NCBI RefSeq assembly: GCF_033473495.1
Contig: NC_088935.1
Location: forward strand, 4,960,001-5,024,000
Reading direction: 5' to 3'
DNA from: Cercospora beticola
Lineage: Eukaryota > Ascomycota > Dothideomycetes > Mycosphaerellales > Mycosphaerellaceae
Length of the DNA stretch: 64,000 nucleotides
In this document: piece after piece, positions 40,865 to 51,872 of the stretch
Numbering within the stretch: the stretch's first letter is position 1
How the letters are laid out: each line of letters starts with the position of its first letter
Translations under genes and position numbers: made by a program
Notes under the pieces: model-generated
Told to the model about the DNA's origin: nothing
The model's database searches: none
Seen by the model: the letters and a program-made list of their open reading frames with translations, nothing else

Positions 40865-42194
40865 CTAGGCGTGACCCGATTGAACTACTCGCCGCGTCAC
40901 CAACTTTCTTCTCTTGCTCTGCCCCTCCCCATAATTAAACGATCGGGATGCCACTGTTGGCGCGTATTCACCGTAGCTTGGTCCGTAACCTACTCCCGTG
41001 TCGCGCCAGTCTTCCCACTCCTGTTCAATTAGGCACCAAGGATTCTGTGTAACGCTCACCTTGTGAGCCCATTCCGTGAATTCCTCAGGTGATGGGTAGG
41101 GCCAGAAACGGACACAGTTGTCGTATTTTTTCAAAAAGTCATTCCACTTGTAGACATTGTCGAGAGTGTAAACCTGTGAATGTCAGCATCCGATTTGAAA
41201 CGGCTCTGTCTCAACTGACCTCAGGATAACCAGAGCCAAAGTCGTAGGCGGCAAAGGCTTCCGCACACAATCCCACTGGGTCGGACGACCAGATAGAAAC
41301 ATCGTCATGCCACGTTCCAAACACGAGGCGACTCTTGACTACTTCTGATCCCCACACAGGTCTGCCGTAGATGTCTTCTGCCAGGCTCCGCACAGCTTCT
41401 ATGTCTTTCACACAGTCCTCGACACCCTTGTTTCCGTCCGCTTTCTGTGGGTGCAGGTTCACGGTCCTTTCCGACGTACTGGTAACATTAATGTCCTTGA
41501 TCTGGGATGCGAGCTCGTACCCAATAGAGGTAAGCCATCGTTTCAAACGCTGGTTGAAAAAGATTTGGTCACCTCCACGACATGGCGGAAACGAAAATTT
41601 GGTGGTTGAGAAGTAGATGCCTATCGCTTCGTCATAGATGCGCTTGCAGGTGAGCAAGATGCTCGGAAAGGACACCTTGAGGAATTCGCTCTGAAGGTGC
41701 AACTTGAATGATTCGTCCAACTTGACATCAACATGGCGATAGTCGTGGAGGGTCAGCTCTAATCCGTCAAGAGCTAGGGCGTAGATATGGTTACGCAGCT
41801 CCGCCGGTAGCAACATAAGCCTCGAATCTTCCTGCTGTTTCGCGTGGACGAGCATGTCGGGCACAGAGTCTAGCTTCAGTCCGGCCAAGTCACAGGTGAT
41901 TTGTTGCTCGTCCGATGGAGCTGGTGGAACTTCATCGGCTGACTCGAAGGATGCAAAACCATTTGACTCGAAGTCTTGGTTGGGGCAAGAGTGCTGGTGA
42001 GGATTGGCCCGGGATGGAGTAGGTTCTGAGTTCGGTTCGATGGACGCAGTCGTGGGAGTAACAGCTGCTTCTTCTTGTGGAACGTGTATGACTTGATTTG
42101 CGAGGGTGCGAGCAAACTGGTGCGCACGAAGCAGCTTTGCCCTACGGGCCAAAGTCTCGTGCTTCTGAGAGGTGCCGACTCGCGACTCTGTCAT
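40865..42194 (-). CDS. F-box-like protein with long N-terminus, gene E
   Basis: Two exons: 42194-41220 and 41173-40865, intron 46 bp with a GTCAGT donor, giving 427 residues. An optional 39-bp in-frame segment in exon 2 (GTGAGC to CAG) could be a very small intron but is more likely coding. The first about 120 residues are hydrophilic and acidic without a recognised domain. LLPAELRNHIYALAL and SILLTCKRIYDEAIGIYFST follow, then an extra helical segment and VSIWSSDPVGLCAEAFAAYD. Gene F has the same blocks (RPVWGxEVVK, xIW) and the same GTCAGT intron position, so E and F are paralogues. The C-terminus is basic (SKRRKLVTRR), possibly a nuclear signal. Role unknown. Confidence 0.7.
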
Positions 42195-43039
42195 GGTGAC
42201 TACTGCGCTCAGACTGGTCAGCGATTGTACTGTCTCAGCAAGGGCTTCTACTCACCTGTCGACGATGTGTTATTGCGCGCGTGTATCAGGAGCTTACAGT
42301 AGTTGAAGGTGGTCGAGCTCTGTCGCGGCTGGGAACCTGTTCTTGAAGGACCAAACTAGGGGCAACAAGTGATTGTGCGAGTGGATGGTGGTGCAAAGAC
42401 GTTGCGGTGTTTGGTCAAAAAGTTGCAGTGATGGTTTAGTAGAAAGGATCGCGGTGTTGTGCACGGGTGAAGAAAGCAGAAGGTGATTGGAAAGTGCGTG
42501 GCTCTTAACTGTCCCGTCGAGGCAGGCTAACAAGCCCGCTCATTGGTGAATCGCACGTGTTGTTCACTGCTTCGACAGAGTGCCAAAAGATTGTGGCTTC
42601 ATGACGCAAACGCGCCGTCCGCAGTTCGAGGATAATTGCGAGATACACGATTGGACACAAACTCAGCTTGACTCACGGAAGAGGATTCAATTTTGAGAGT
42701 CCGTACCCGTACCTGTTTCCATGCGTACAATCCTTCGAGCTCGAATCGTCTTGAAGGTGCGGGACACACACATACTATGATATGTTTCCAAAGAGTCAAG
42801 AACCACGACCGTTAATCAAGCAGGTGCCCGGTTGTCGCAACTCTTCGCCTCAATCCTACCTAATCCTCGAGCCGGTAGCTAAGCAGAAGTTTGGCAGCAA
42901 ATCAGTGTCGAACGTTGGACTCGAGTCCATCTGCCGTCTTTTTACGCATCATTCGTCGACCAGCTATGACTGCTCCACTTCTAGCACGGCGCTGTGGCAG
43001 CATCTTTCCACGCCGATGTCAGAGAGCCTACGAGGGCGA
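42195..43039. other. Spacer between F-box-like genes E and F
   Basis: 845 bp. The left side is the gene E promoter. The rest shows short frames without domain signal. Confidence 0.4.
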
Positions 43040-43950
43040 CTACGACAGCCACTCCCCTCCCCACATAACAGGGTGATCTGAAGGTATCCACATGCCAGCA
43101 ATGACTCCAGAGCTCTGTTTGAACAAGAACTCGCGGAATTCTGCCGAAGGCGTCTCGAAACTTCCCTGGCACTAGTTAGCGATCGTTTAGGAGTACACAT
43201 ATTTGAACTGACCTTGTAATAAGTGCCGTAAATGTTCGCGCACAATTTCTCAGGATCGCATGTCCAGATAGTCGCAGAACTCTCGTGCAGCTCGAATTCG
43301 AGAGATGTCTTGACCACTTCCGTACCCCATACAGGTCGGTGGCAAATGCTTTCTGCCAGCCTTTGTGTTTCTGCTATTTCATCCAAGCAAGTTTCGACGA
43401 TAGTATCGTAGGGACCATCTTCCTCTCTCGAAAACAGCTGTCTACCCACTTTCCATCGGTCTGTCCAGATGTGCTGTATCCGACACACACGCGCAGATCC
43501 GATTCCCCTGAGCCATTTCTCCAGATCATCGTTACGTTCGGAGGGTTTAAGCAAGTGGCTTGGTTGGTTCAAAAAGATCGTGCTCGAGTAATAGATCCCA
43601 ATGGCTTCCTGATGGATGCGTTTGCAAGTCAACAGCAGAGCGGGAGCGGTCGTGATGTCGGGCATGGTTCCAAGGAGATAATGCTGGACAGTAATGTAGG
43701 GACCAGGAAGAGCTAGAGCATAGATACGGTTGCGTAATTCTCCCGGCAGCGACATGAGCCTAGATCCTTCCTGCTGATGCGAGTCATGAAACGTCTTGCA
43801 CGGGTTGACTTCTTCGAGCTTAGCTGCGTGGTCGCGTTTCTTTCTGCGTGCAGTAGCTTCACGCTTCGCTTTGCGCGTAGCTGCTTTCTCACGGTCCGCT
43901 TGGCGCAAAGCTGCTCTCGCACGTTGCTCCTTGCGATTGCGTTGAGCCAT
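43040..43950 (-). CDS. F-box-like protein, gene F
   Basis: Two exons: 43950-43213 and 43171-43040, joined over a 41-bp intron with a GTCAGT donor and GCTAACTAG acceptor, giving 289 residues. The intron is near the lower size limit but has a clear CTAAC branch site, and splicing yields CQGSFETPSAEFREFLFKQS. The start is strongly basic and helical (MAQRNRKEQRARAALRQADR ... TRKAKREATARRKKRD), probably a coiled coil or nuclear signal. SRLMSLPGELRNRIYALALP, LLLTCKRIHQEAIGIYYSST, RPVWGTEVVKTSLEF and SSATIWTCDPEKLCANIYGTYY follow. Closest relative here is gene E. Function unknown. Confidence 0.72.
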
Positions 43951-44657
43951 ATTGCTGCGCCGTTCTGCTTAGTTTCTTCGATGTAATTGCCTAGGAGCCA
44001 ATCGGCTGTGTACATGTGGTAATGCGTACCTGCGACATGAACTTGCAGTTTTGCAGTAGATGCGGACACGCGAAAAAGGCGCGCTGCGATCAAGTCCACG
44101 TGAACAGATCTGTTGCCACTTTTGGAAAGTGTTTGCTTTGATGGAAAGCCAAGGAGAAGAGGAATGAGTCAGTGTCGAGCGATGAAAGTATCGCGAGGTG
44201 CATGCGGGGATGATAGCGCCTTTCTCAAAAAGAATCGCGGTGTGTGCACCGGTGAAGGAGTCAAAGGAGAGAAGAAAGGCGCCCAGCTTTTAGACTATGG
44301 CAGCCAGGCAGTCAGGCAGCGGCACCAGTGGGGCCTCGACAAACGGCGGTCTCCTTGGGTGTGCGAAGGGTCTCGATTGTGCACCCAAGCTGGCCAATGG
44401 TATTCCAGCGTTCTTGCCCTTGAGCGAGTAAGCTGGGATTGGAAGAAGGCCAGTGGCGCATAAATCCCCGATCACCAGGACATGTTCTTGATTAAATTCG
44501 GTCTTCTTGACATCCGATCTGGTCTATTGTTGGCTTTGGCTTGGCTGAATGAAAGCATCAAAACAATAATTACCTGGTGCCTTGCCGTCGTGGGGCTACC
44601 ACAATGTTCCTCGTAACGAACGTGTCAGCTTCGAGACACAAAAAGAACAGAAGATGA
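43951..44657. other. Spacer between gene F and the tRNA
   Basis: About 0.7 kb. The left end is the gene F promoter. Open frames on both strands lack domain signal. Confidence 0.35.
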
Positions 44658-44729
44658 TACCCTGAGATAGGATTGAACTATCGGCCTTCAGCTCATGAGA
44701 CTGTTGCTCTACCACTGAGCTACCAGGGT
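44658..44729 (-). tRNA. tRNA-Met (anticodon CAT), elongator type
   Basis: The 72-nt minus-strand sequence folds as a cloverleaf. The acceptor stem is ACCCTGG with TCAGGGT (one G-T pair), discriminator A. The D arm is GCTC-AGTGGTA-GAGC. The T arm is GATAG-TTCAATC-CTATC. The anticodon loop is CTCATGA, giving CAT. There is no intron. The anticodon stem has CAGT/GCTG paired and an A-A mismatch at 27-43. The TTCAATC T-loop and lack of initiator features suggest elongator Met. The alternative, an Ile tRNA whose C34 is modified, is a bacterial situation and unlikely here. Confidence 0.85.
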
Positions 44730-44893
44730 TCGATGAAGTTGATGACGAGATGGAGGTACGACAGTAGATAAGTGTCATGCTTGCTCAGGTCAGTCATGTT
44801 GTGACGGGTCGTGAAGGAGGACGTCTTTAAGCTGCAGATGGCGAGGCAGGAGCTACTCCAGAGTCGGCAGCTTTTCAAGATGGCATCAGCGTA

Positions 44894-45695
44894 CTAAAAG
44901 CGTTCATTGTGTCTTGAGCGATCTGTCAGTCCATACAACTGGCACTCGATGTGCTGGAACTGCTCTTGAGCCAAGTCTTTGTACGTATGCTCAACGAAGC
45001 GGAGATCAAGCCTAATGGGAGCACGAGGTTTCGGTTGCCCCTTCGGTACACACGCTTTGGCCTGGTCTACATGTTGCATGCTTCCTGCTCCGCGCAAAAC
45101 TGGCTCGCGATCTCCATGCTCTTCATGCGAGTGCTCTGTTTTGATACAACCAGCTCGGTGCGTTGTTCAGGCTTGTGCGTCCGCTCGAGCTTGTGGTAGC
45201 GCATCCGTACAGCGTCTTTGCTTATGAAGAGATGACATTGGCAGTGCTTCGGCGATAAAACTTGCGATGAAGTATCGAAAATGTTGCTGCTCCTTTGGCA
45301 AGTCAGCGAGGTGAAGTCTGAGGGCAGGGGTGGAAAGCCGACCCACGACCCACCTCACTGGCGGCCAATCCCGCAGGATCTTGGCTCTGATGTGCTCCAC
45401 TACGCTCACGAAGTATAGTTCAACGAGTCCAACAAGCAGTAGCATTTCATCCACGTGCCTTGAGAAGCCTCTGCTCAGGCTGGAGTCACGGCACATGCTT
45501 AAAAAAGAATCCCAATTCCATTGTCGCCAAGAATCTTTGGACTAACCAAGAGAACTTGAGTTCAATGTTGCTATTCATATGCAGCGACTGCGTGGACTCA
45601 ATTTGCTGAATTTCTAGCACGAGGTCGTTGTCCTGGCGCAGGATCATGGACAGAGGAGGAACTTCTCCACTAATCAAAAGGTATCGTCGTATCAT
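44894..45695 (-). pseudogene. Possible decayed gene (two to three broken frames)
   Basis: An ATG-initiated frame of 69 codons (MIRRYLLISGEVPPLS..., 45695 to 45486) overlaps a second frame. The second runs from about 45496 (SRHVDEMLLLVGLVELYFVS ... LADLPKEQQHFRYFIASFIA) through a single in-frame TGA at 45167 to 44894. The hydrophobic/amphipathic pattern looks coding, but no domain is recognised and no clean splice joins the parts. It may be chance. Confidence 0.25.
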
Positions 45696-45807
45696 ACAGG
45701 AGAAGTCGTTATGCGTTGCCCGGCAGTAGCTGCACTACTTGACTTCACGTTCATCGATGTCCCACTTTCACGAGAGTCGACACACGCAGTGCATTGGACC
45801 TATGCGA

Positions 45808-46238
45808 TCAAGCACCAATCTCGCGGTTGTGATCCTGCTTCCCACCATAGCCCTGAGCATTTCGCTCAGCCTTTGCGCTGCCCTCCTCTGCCTTGTCATC
45901 GACGCCGCCGTACCCTCCCTGCTCTGCCGTACCATCTTGACCAGTCGTGAAACCGCTCATGCCACCTTCTGAGATCGTTTGGCCATATCGCATGTTTTCT
46001 ACCGTCTTCTCGCCTCGGGCTGCTTTTTGTTGCGCGCCTTCGCTCGTGGATGCGAAGTCCTCGGTGGTGTTCTCAGATGTGCTGCCGAATTGTCCCGTCG
46101 ACTTCGACTTGGGAACTGCGTCGGTGTATTCTCCTTCGTATCTGCATTCGTTCAGCTATGCTCAGTTCACGTGCGCGTCGAAGCTCTGTACTGGGTCTGC
46201 TCGCCGCCCTTCTCAGTGTCCATGAGGTTGGAAGACAT
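45808..46238 (-). CDS. Small hydrophilic fungal protein, Gly/Glu/Gln-rich
   Basis: Two exons (46238-46192 and 46141-45808) give 126 residues. The 50-bp intron starts GTACAG and has a CTGAAC branch site. Splicing reads MSSNLMDTEKGGEQTQ into YEGEYTDAVPKSKSTGQF. Without the intron the frame stops almost at once. The protein is entirely hydrophilic, with no cysteine, no signal peptide and few large hydrophobics (GQTISEGGMSGFTTGQDGTA, EQGGYGGVDDKAEEGSAKAE). Such composition is typical of disordered stress- or conidiation-related fungal proteins of the hydrophilin kind, but that link is inference. It lies 245 bp downstream of RFC5 on the same strand and is easily missed by gene finders. Confidence 0.7.
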
Positions 46239-46483
46239 GTTGCTTTCGATCAGTTTCTCGTCGTAGTGGTAGTTTCGATTCGTTTGGTAGCGCGTGCTTG
46301 AATTTGCGAACTGGACACAGTACTTGTATTTGTTTTGGAGGAAGCTGCAGTTGAGATGTTCAACTGTTGAGCTGCAGCAACACAAGCATTGGAAGGCACG
46401 CCTCGCAAGGATGACCTCATTTGATCCACAAAACGCCACGCTAAGGACCGATAACATGTGATAGCAGCCAGAAGGCAAGAAAC

Positions 46484-47660
46484 TCAGTCAAACAAGTCAT
46501 CGTCAAGGTCCATACCCAAGAAGTTCCTGTCGAGCATCAGTATGAAGTTTAGTGATGGTTCTGGGGCTAACTCACATCTCGTAGATCCGCATGAATTTTG
46601 TGACAAAGGCTTCTAAGTGAAAGATGACCTTGGAGCCCATGCGGATTCGATGCTCGTAGAAAGCAGCCCATTTGACGACTTCCGGCTTGAGGCTATCATC
46701 CAGCTTTGGCATAAGCTTAAACGTGAGTGTCTGGGTCTTGTCAGTCTATGTTCTGCGAAGGCGAGCACCTCAATGACTTACTTTGAGAATCGTCGTAGCA
46801 GGAATGCAGTGCGTCAACAGATCATATAGCTTTGCACGAACTTGCAGGATTCTCGCCGGGCTCCTCTCCTCTATGATCTCCTTCGCGATGACTTCAATCA
46901 GCGCCTCCCAGTCCGGTGGAGGTATGGGTGTCTTCTCCGAGACCTGCTCGTTCTGAGCGTGCACGGCCTCGAACATAAGCAGCGCTCTCCTCAAGTTTCT
47001 TTTCGACTCTCTCGCAATCTTCTTCTCCAATGGCTCACAGCTTGTATACCTCTCATCCTTGCCGACCTTTGCAAGCACTTCACAGATCTCCGCCTCGGTG
47101 GGTGCCGACACTCGCACCAGCAAGCAACGTGATCGGATGGGCGCGATGATGTTCGAAGTGCTGTTTGCCAGCAGGATGAGGCGCAGGTTGGGACTGTACT
47201 TCTCCATTGTCCGACGCAGTGCCGCTTGGGCGTCTCGTGTCAACTGATCTGCTTCATTGATGACCACAACCTTGAAGCGTTGCTTTGCTGACAGGTCGAC
47301 CTGTTGTGTCTGAGCCACCTCTTTCAGCAGATCTTGCACGACCACTCTGTCATAGTTCCCGACGTCTGCAGGCGTGATCTCGAGGTGGTAATTCGATGAG
47401 ACGATGTTGAACTCTAGCTTGCGGTTCGACGTTGTTTGGAAGACTCTGCTGTCAATCTTGATCTTCTCAACTCCAGGACCGTATAGTGCCCGTAATGTGG
47501 CTGTGATCCGAGTCTTTTTGCCGGCTCCAGATGGACCGTAAATTAGAAGATGTGGGAAGTCACCGCTGTTCGCGAGGGCACGGAGTCGTTCTGAGAGGTC
47601 AGGATGGTATGTGAGAGTCTCAAGGGTGCGCGGACGGTGCTTGTCGACGAGGAGAGCCAT
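46484..47660 (-). CDS. RFC5: Replication factor C small subunit (yeast Rfc5, human RFC3)
   Basis: Three exons: 47660-46782, 46730-46576 and 46526-46484, giving 358 residues. It is an AAA+ subunit of the clamp loader that places PCNA on primed DNA. Visible motifs are VDKHRPRTLETLTYH, Walker A GPSGAGKKTRI, Walker B-like VVVINEADQL, sensor 1 LILLANSTSNI and the arginine-finger SRC motif PIRSRCLLVRV. The C-terminal collar continues over the introns (THCIPATTILK | TLTFKLMPKLDDSLK ... FVTKFMRIYEM | NFLGMDLDDDLFD). The GAGKKT P-loop identifies the Rfc5/human RFC3 class. The last 13 codons are an acidic tail on a tiny third exon. Length is as expected. Confidence 0.93.
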
Positions 47661-47965
47661 TGTGGAGGGTGTTGCTCGATGGCGATTTGGCTGATGGTTA
47701 AGGTGTTCAACGATGCGTAGAGCAACGCGCCGCCAAACGCGAAGACGACGCGAAGCGGACCCAACTCCGCTTTGTCAAAGTTTCTCGTCACAACCGACTT
47801 CAACTCTCTCCTTCGCCCTACACACTCTCACATTTTCATCTGACACTACATGATGGCCGTGGGGCGTTAATTTTCACCACTGACATCTATCCTGGGCCTC
47901 ACAAAAAGCGAAGCTTTGGACATTGATCAAATGTAACAGTTTCGCTTTTCATTTGCTCTCCAGCA
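47661..47965. other. Short spacer upstream of RFC5
   Basis: 305 bp holding the RFC5 promoter and the 3' end of the secreted-protein gene. No gene was seen. Confidence 0.4.
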
Positions 47966-48532
47966 CTACGAACAAGACGGCCGATTATTAGGCGGCGAAG
48001 CAGCATTGCTGGGATTTATTTGGCCACAGCCCCGGATTGCACCCGTCGCCGTGTCGTCAATAGCAGAGTTGAAGGCCGCTCCGCAATTAGGATCGCTATA
48101 CATTGATTATCAGCACAGGTTCAGATCGCAAGCCCGGCATGGGTTGAGCGTACCTTGCTCCACCGCTGGCGTTCTCGAAGTACGAGCAGATATCGTGTGA
48201 GAAGCAGTCTTGAGTATAAGCATTGCCGATAGCTGTACCGCTGCAACCGGCGCCACATCTTCCATTACAGCTGTACCTGTTGACAGTGTTAGCTTAGCGG
48301 GTCCAGCTCTGTATGCTGTTTACACTTACTCTCCGCCATTCGCACTATTGGTGCCAAAATTGCTCCCGACAGTACCTGTCCAAGAACATGTTTGTCCAGC
48401 TGCGTTCGTCCATCGCGCAGTAGCCGTCGAACCGACTGTGAGGCAAGTAACAGAGCGCTTGTCGAGTATGGGATTTGCGATTGCCAAAGCAAGAATGGCA
48501 GTGATGACCGCGAAGTTCTTTGTGCCGAACAT
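47966..48532 (-). CDS. Small secreted cysteine-rich protein with CxxHDxC motif
   Basis: Three exons: 48532-48330, 48276-48154 and 48095-47966, giving 151 residues with ten cysteines (30, 49, 71, 75, 79, 92, 98, 113, 132, 150). The start MFGTKNFAVITAILALAIAN is a signal peptide. L-D-K-R at 23-26 is a Kex2-type processing site, leaving a mature chain with all ten cysteines. C-F-S-H-D-I-C at 92-98 resembles the active-site CxxHDxC of secreted phospholipase A2 enzymes. The second catalytic Asp and the calcium loop are not obvious, so enzymatic function is uncertain. The family seems to be a conserved Dothideomycete secreted group. It could act in the apoplast as an effector or defence protein. 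Even cysteine number suggests five disulfides. Confidence 0.8.
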
Positions 48533-49082
48533 TCTGAAGATGATGCTAAGTGGACAGATTGGTTTTCGGTTCGCACTGATGAAGCTATAGAGCTCTTTAA
48601 TACTCCACGGGAAATCATCATTCCATTATTCCACACCGAATCCGATCTTCGGACACATCTCGTAGCGGTAAGTGGTGCGCATCTCGGACTCTTCTAGCAG
48701 CGGAGAAGGTGCGTACTTGAAGCCCCAGCTCGTGCCATATCTTGTTCAAGAAAGTTATTGAAGCCCGTCCACTTGCTGGATTCGATCCAAAATATGGACT
48801 TTTGCCTGTTCTTGGCCATCTTCTCTGGCGTTCTCTTCGTTCTGGGAAGTTTGTCGACGCGGTTGGCGGCGAACTAGATCTATAGCGTCGGCCGGTCGGA
48901 TTCGCGATCATCCCTGCACTTTGCACAATTCGCCGGCAAGCCGAAGCATCGTGTCAGCATTTGCCTCCTATGGAGCACTGGGAGACAAGTCAACAATTTG
49001 AACAATATATTGATGTGCATTCGTCAAGCTCAAGTTCTCATATATAGCCTGCTACATAGACCACCAAATCGGCGTCGGAACT
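48533..49082. other. Spacer between secreted-protein gene and transporter
   Basis: About 550 bp. The left part is the promoter of the small secreted protein and the right part is the transporter 3' region. Frames here show no domain. Confidence 0.35.
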
Positions 49083-50874
49083 CTAAACCTTCTGAGCATC
49101 AGCAGTAGCATTCCTCGCAGTCTGGCCTTTCTTGTAATCTTTCCGCCATTGCTCCGCGTACTTGACTCCGAAGCCATGCTGGAACACTCTTCGAACCTCC
49201 TCCAAAGTCATCTGCGCACACTCCGGGAAGCAGAAGAAGACGAATATCCAGCCGATTGTGCAGAGTGCAGCATAGAATCCAAAAGTGCCTGAAGGAGTAA
49301 TATTCTTCATCATCGTGAGGAATGTCGAGGAGACGACAATGTTTGGACCCCAGTTGAAGACGTTGATCATCATGGTTCCCATAGCACGGACTTCCATAGG
49401 TAAGAATTCGTTTGCTTGCCAGGGAACACAGCCGAGACCTGCGGCGTAGAATGCTACGAAGAGGATCATGGCTACCAGGACGAGGTATGCGGGCCAGCCG
49501 ACTTCATCGCTTGTGAGCTCGAGGGTGCGGTGGTCGATGGGGACCCAGTTGAATGCGATGGCGGCGAGCACGAGGCAGACGGGCATGCCCCACATTGTCC
49601 AGAGGAGAAGTCTTCGACGTCCGACGCGGTCGATGATGAAGATACTGAGGAATGTGAAGATCCAGTTCACGCCAGCTACGACTGTTCCTACTGCGATGGG
49701 GTTGGAGAAGCCGACGATGTCGAAGAGGGTGGATGAGTAGTCTGGTACGTGTCAGAAATGTACGAATCAAGTTTGCAGATGTTCTCGACTTACACATGAG
49801 TGTGTTGAATCCGCAGAATTGCTGGAAGAACATGAGTCCACAAGCAGCGATGCCGGCACGGAGGTTCGCAGGAATGGTGAACAGCATAGATAGCGACTTC
49901 TTGAGAGAGATCTCCTCGTTTAGAGCCTTGGAAGAGTTGACGCCGTACTCGATGGAGAGCATCTTCTCGGCGACTTGTTGTTCTGTAGCGTTGACGTAGA
50001 TGCTGCGGATGACGGACTCGCACTGTTCTCTCTTTCCATGGAACATGAGCTGACGAGGAGATCTAGATATTGTTAGAAGACGTACACAACAGGAGGAGAT
50101 GATACGTACTCAGGGCACCAGAACAGGAGTATACCGAGGATAATTGATGGCACAGCACCAACTCCGATCATGTATCGCCAGCCATGGTTTACCGTATAGA
50201 AAGCCGCGTCAAAAGCATACGCGAGAACAGAACCAGTTGCGAGGAAGATCATGTCCACAGAAATCATACGACCTCGGAACCTAGCGGGAGAAATCTCTGC
50301 GATGTAGAGCGGTACGATTGTTGATGCAGATCCAACACCAAGTCCGATAGCAAAGCGGCCGACTAACATTTGTGCGACAGTGTACGAGGTAGCCTGGATG
50401 ATTGCGCCGACGGTGAAGAGAACAGATGCGAACCAGATGGCTGGTTTTCTTCCATATTTGTCTGAGGTGATACCAGCAATGACGGCTCCGACGAGAGCTC
50501 CAGCGGCGCAGAGAGCGGTGATGGCTTCCTTTTCCGAATCTGTGACTTCGCGACCGCCCAGGTCGTCTCCGAGCACGACGAGGACTCCTGAGATGACACC
50601 AGTGTCGTAACCGAACAACCTGGAGAAGAATATGCGATCAGTATGATGCCCCCTATTGTGCTTGCGGTGTGATCCCGACTTACAGTCCTCCAATGGCTGT
50701 AGCTGCCGCACAGAGCCAGACGAACGCTCCAGGCTTCGTCTCTTCAATGGTGTCCAGCTCTCCAGAGTTCTCGATCGACTCGATCATGGTCACTCCAGTC
50801 TTCTCCTTCGCCATGTGATCCGACGCATTGTCGTTGACATGATTGTCGGGGTTGTATTCCGTCTGAGACGCCAT
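49083..50874 (-). CDS. MFS sugar/polyol:proton symporter, myo-inositol transporter-like
   Basis: Four exons: 50874-50684, 50619-50110, 50062-49794 and 49741-49083, giving 542 residues. Twelve helices and sugar-porter signatures are visible: LLFGYDTGVISGVLVVLGDDLGG, SDKYGRKPA, RFAIGLGVGSASTIVPLYIAE, RGRMISVDM, IDRVGRRRLLLW and PMEVRAMGTMMINVFNWGPN. The phrases LGDDLGG, MFFQQFCGFNTLMYYSSTLF and the FFCFPECAQMTLEEV ending resemble yeast Itr1/Itr2 myo-inositol transporters more than hexose carriers. Substrate remains inference. The C-terminal PESP-like motif of sugar porters appears as CPESPR. It is the first of four minus-strand genes in a carbohydrate cluster and sits next to the regulator. Confidence 0.85.
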
Positions 50875-51872
50875 CGTGGCCCGAGTCAACGTAGCACGAT
50901 GATAGTGGTGAGGAGAATAAGACCAAGCAACCACTTCTTGCAAGGTTCGACGACTTGTTCGCCTGAACCAGGGAGGGAATAGAACAGGACTATAAGTATT
51001 CAATCCGTGATAGTGACATCCGAGCAGTCGTGGCAAGTGGAACTAGAGTAACGGAACGATTACAGTGTCCAAGCCCACGGGGCCCCGCGTGGCGTTACCA
51101 GGATGGAAACCAAGTAACTTTTCGCCGGGATTCCAGCGAGGAGGATAGATCGTGCACGATGAGACAAGGAAAGTCGTGTATCGGCAACTGCCCATCGCCT
51201 TAAATTGTTCAGTCTAGCCCTGACCTTTGAGTTTGCGGAAGTGGTCTTTGCCTTCCCGCCGAGGCCAGATTCTGGTTGTACCTGCCTGGGCTTTTCCAGA
51301 AGTTCCTGCAGGCTTGTCAGACGCAAGCCACAATGTGCTTCTCTCAACGTCGGTCGCGAAGGTGCGCGATTGCGGCAGCAAGTGCCGAAGTTTTGTGGCA
51401 ATACATAGTGGCTTGCATGGACATCCATTGAACAGATCATACTTGGGGAGGGTAGAAGTGGCCGAAAGACGGGAAAGTTTGACCGAGAAAGTGGGAAGCG
51501 GAGCAGCGGATGTCTTGGCGCTTACTTGTCTGTGTGGATTGAAGGGCCTTAGGAAGCCTTAGGGCTCATGCAACACCAAGCCTGGTGCATACAGCTGTAC
51601 GGATGACTTCAATGTGGGTATCACAGTGAATGTATCGGCATTAGGAGGAAGACAATGAGTTGCCGAAGGTCAAAGCTGGCGTGGATAGGCGATCTATCGC
51701 GGCGACAGAAGCCGAAGGAACAATGTTTTACAGTACTCCCTCATCACAATTACTTCAAATCGCGAGATTGGGTATTCCGGCCCATCTTCGCCTATCTCGT
51801 GGTTGTTGTGCTATTTGGGCGCACGAACCTCCAGTCGTGTCTTCGAGAATGGTCGGGTAGCAATACCAGACT
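50875..51872. other. Promoter region of the transporter and 3' region of the regulator
   Basis: About 1 kb without a supported gene. A short reading frame at 51060-51440 on the minus strand lacks a domain. Confidence 0.4.

Noticed and set aside
41020..41058. 39-bp second intron in F-box-like gene E (GTGAGC to CAG)
   Set aside because: It is shorter than any other intron here and its reading frame is open, so I kept it as coding.
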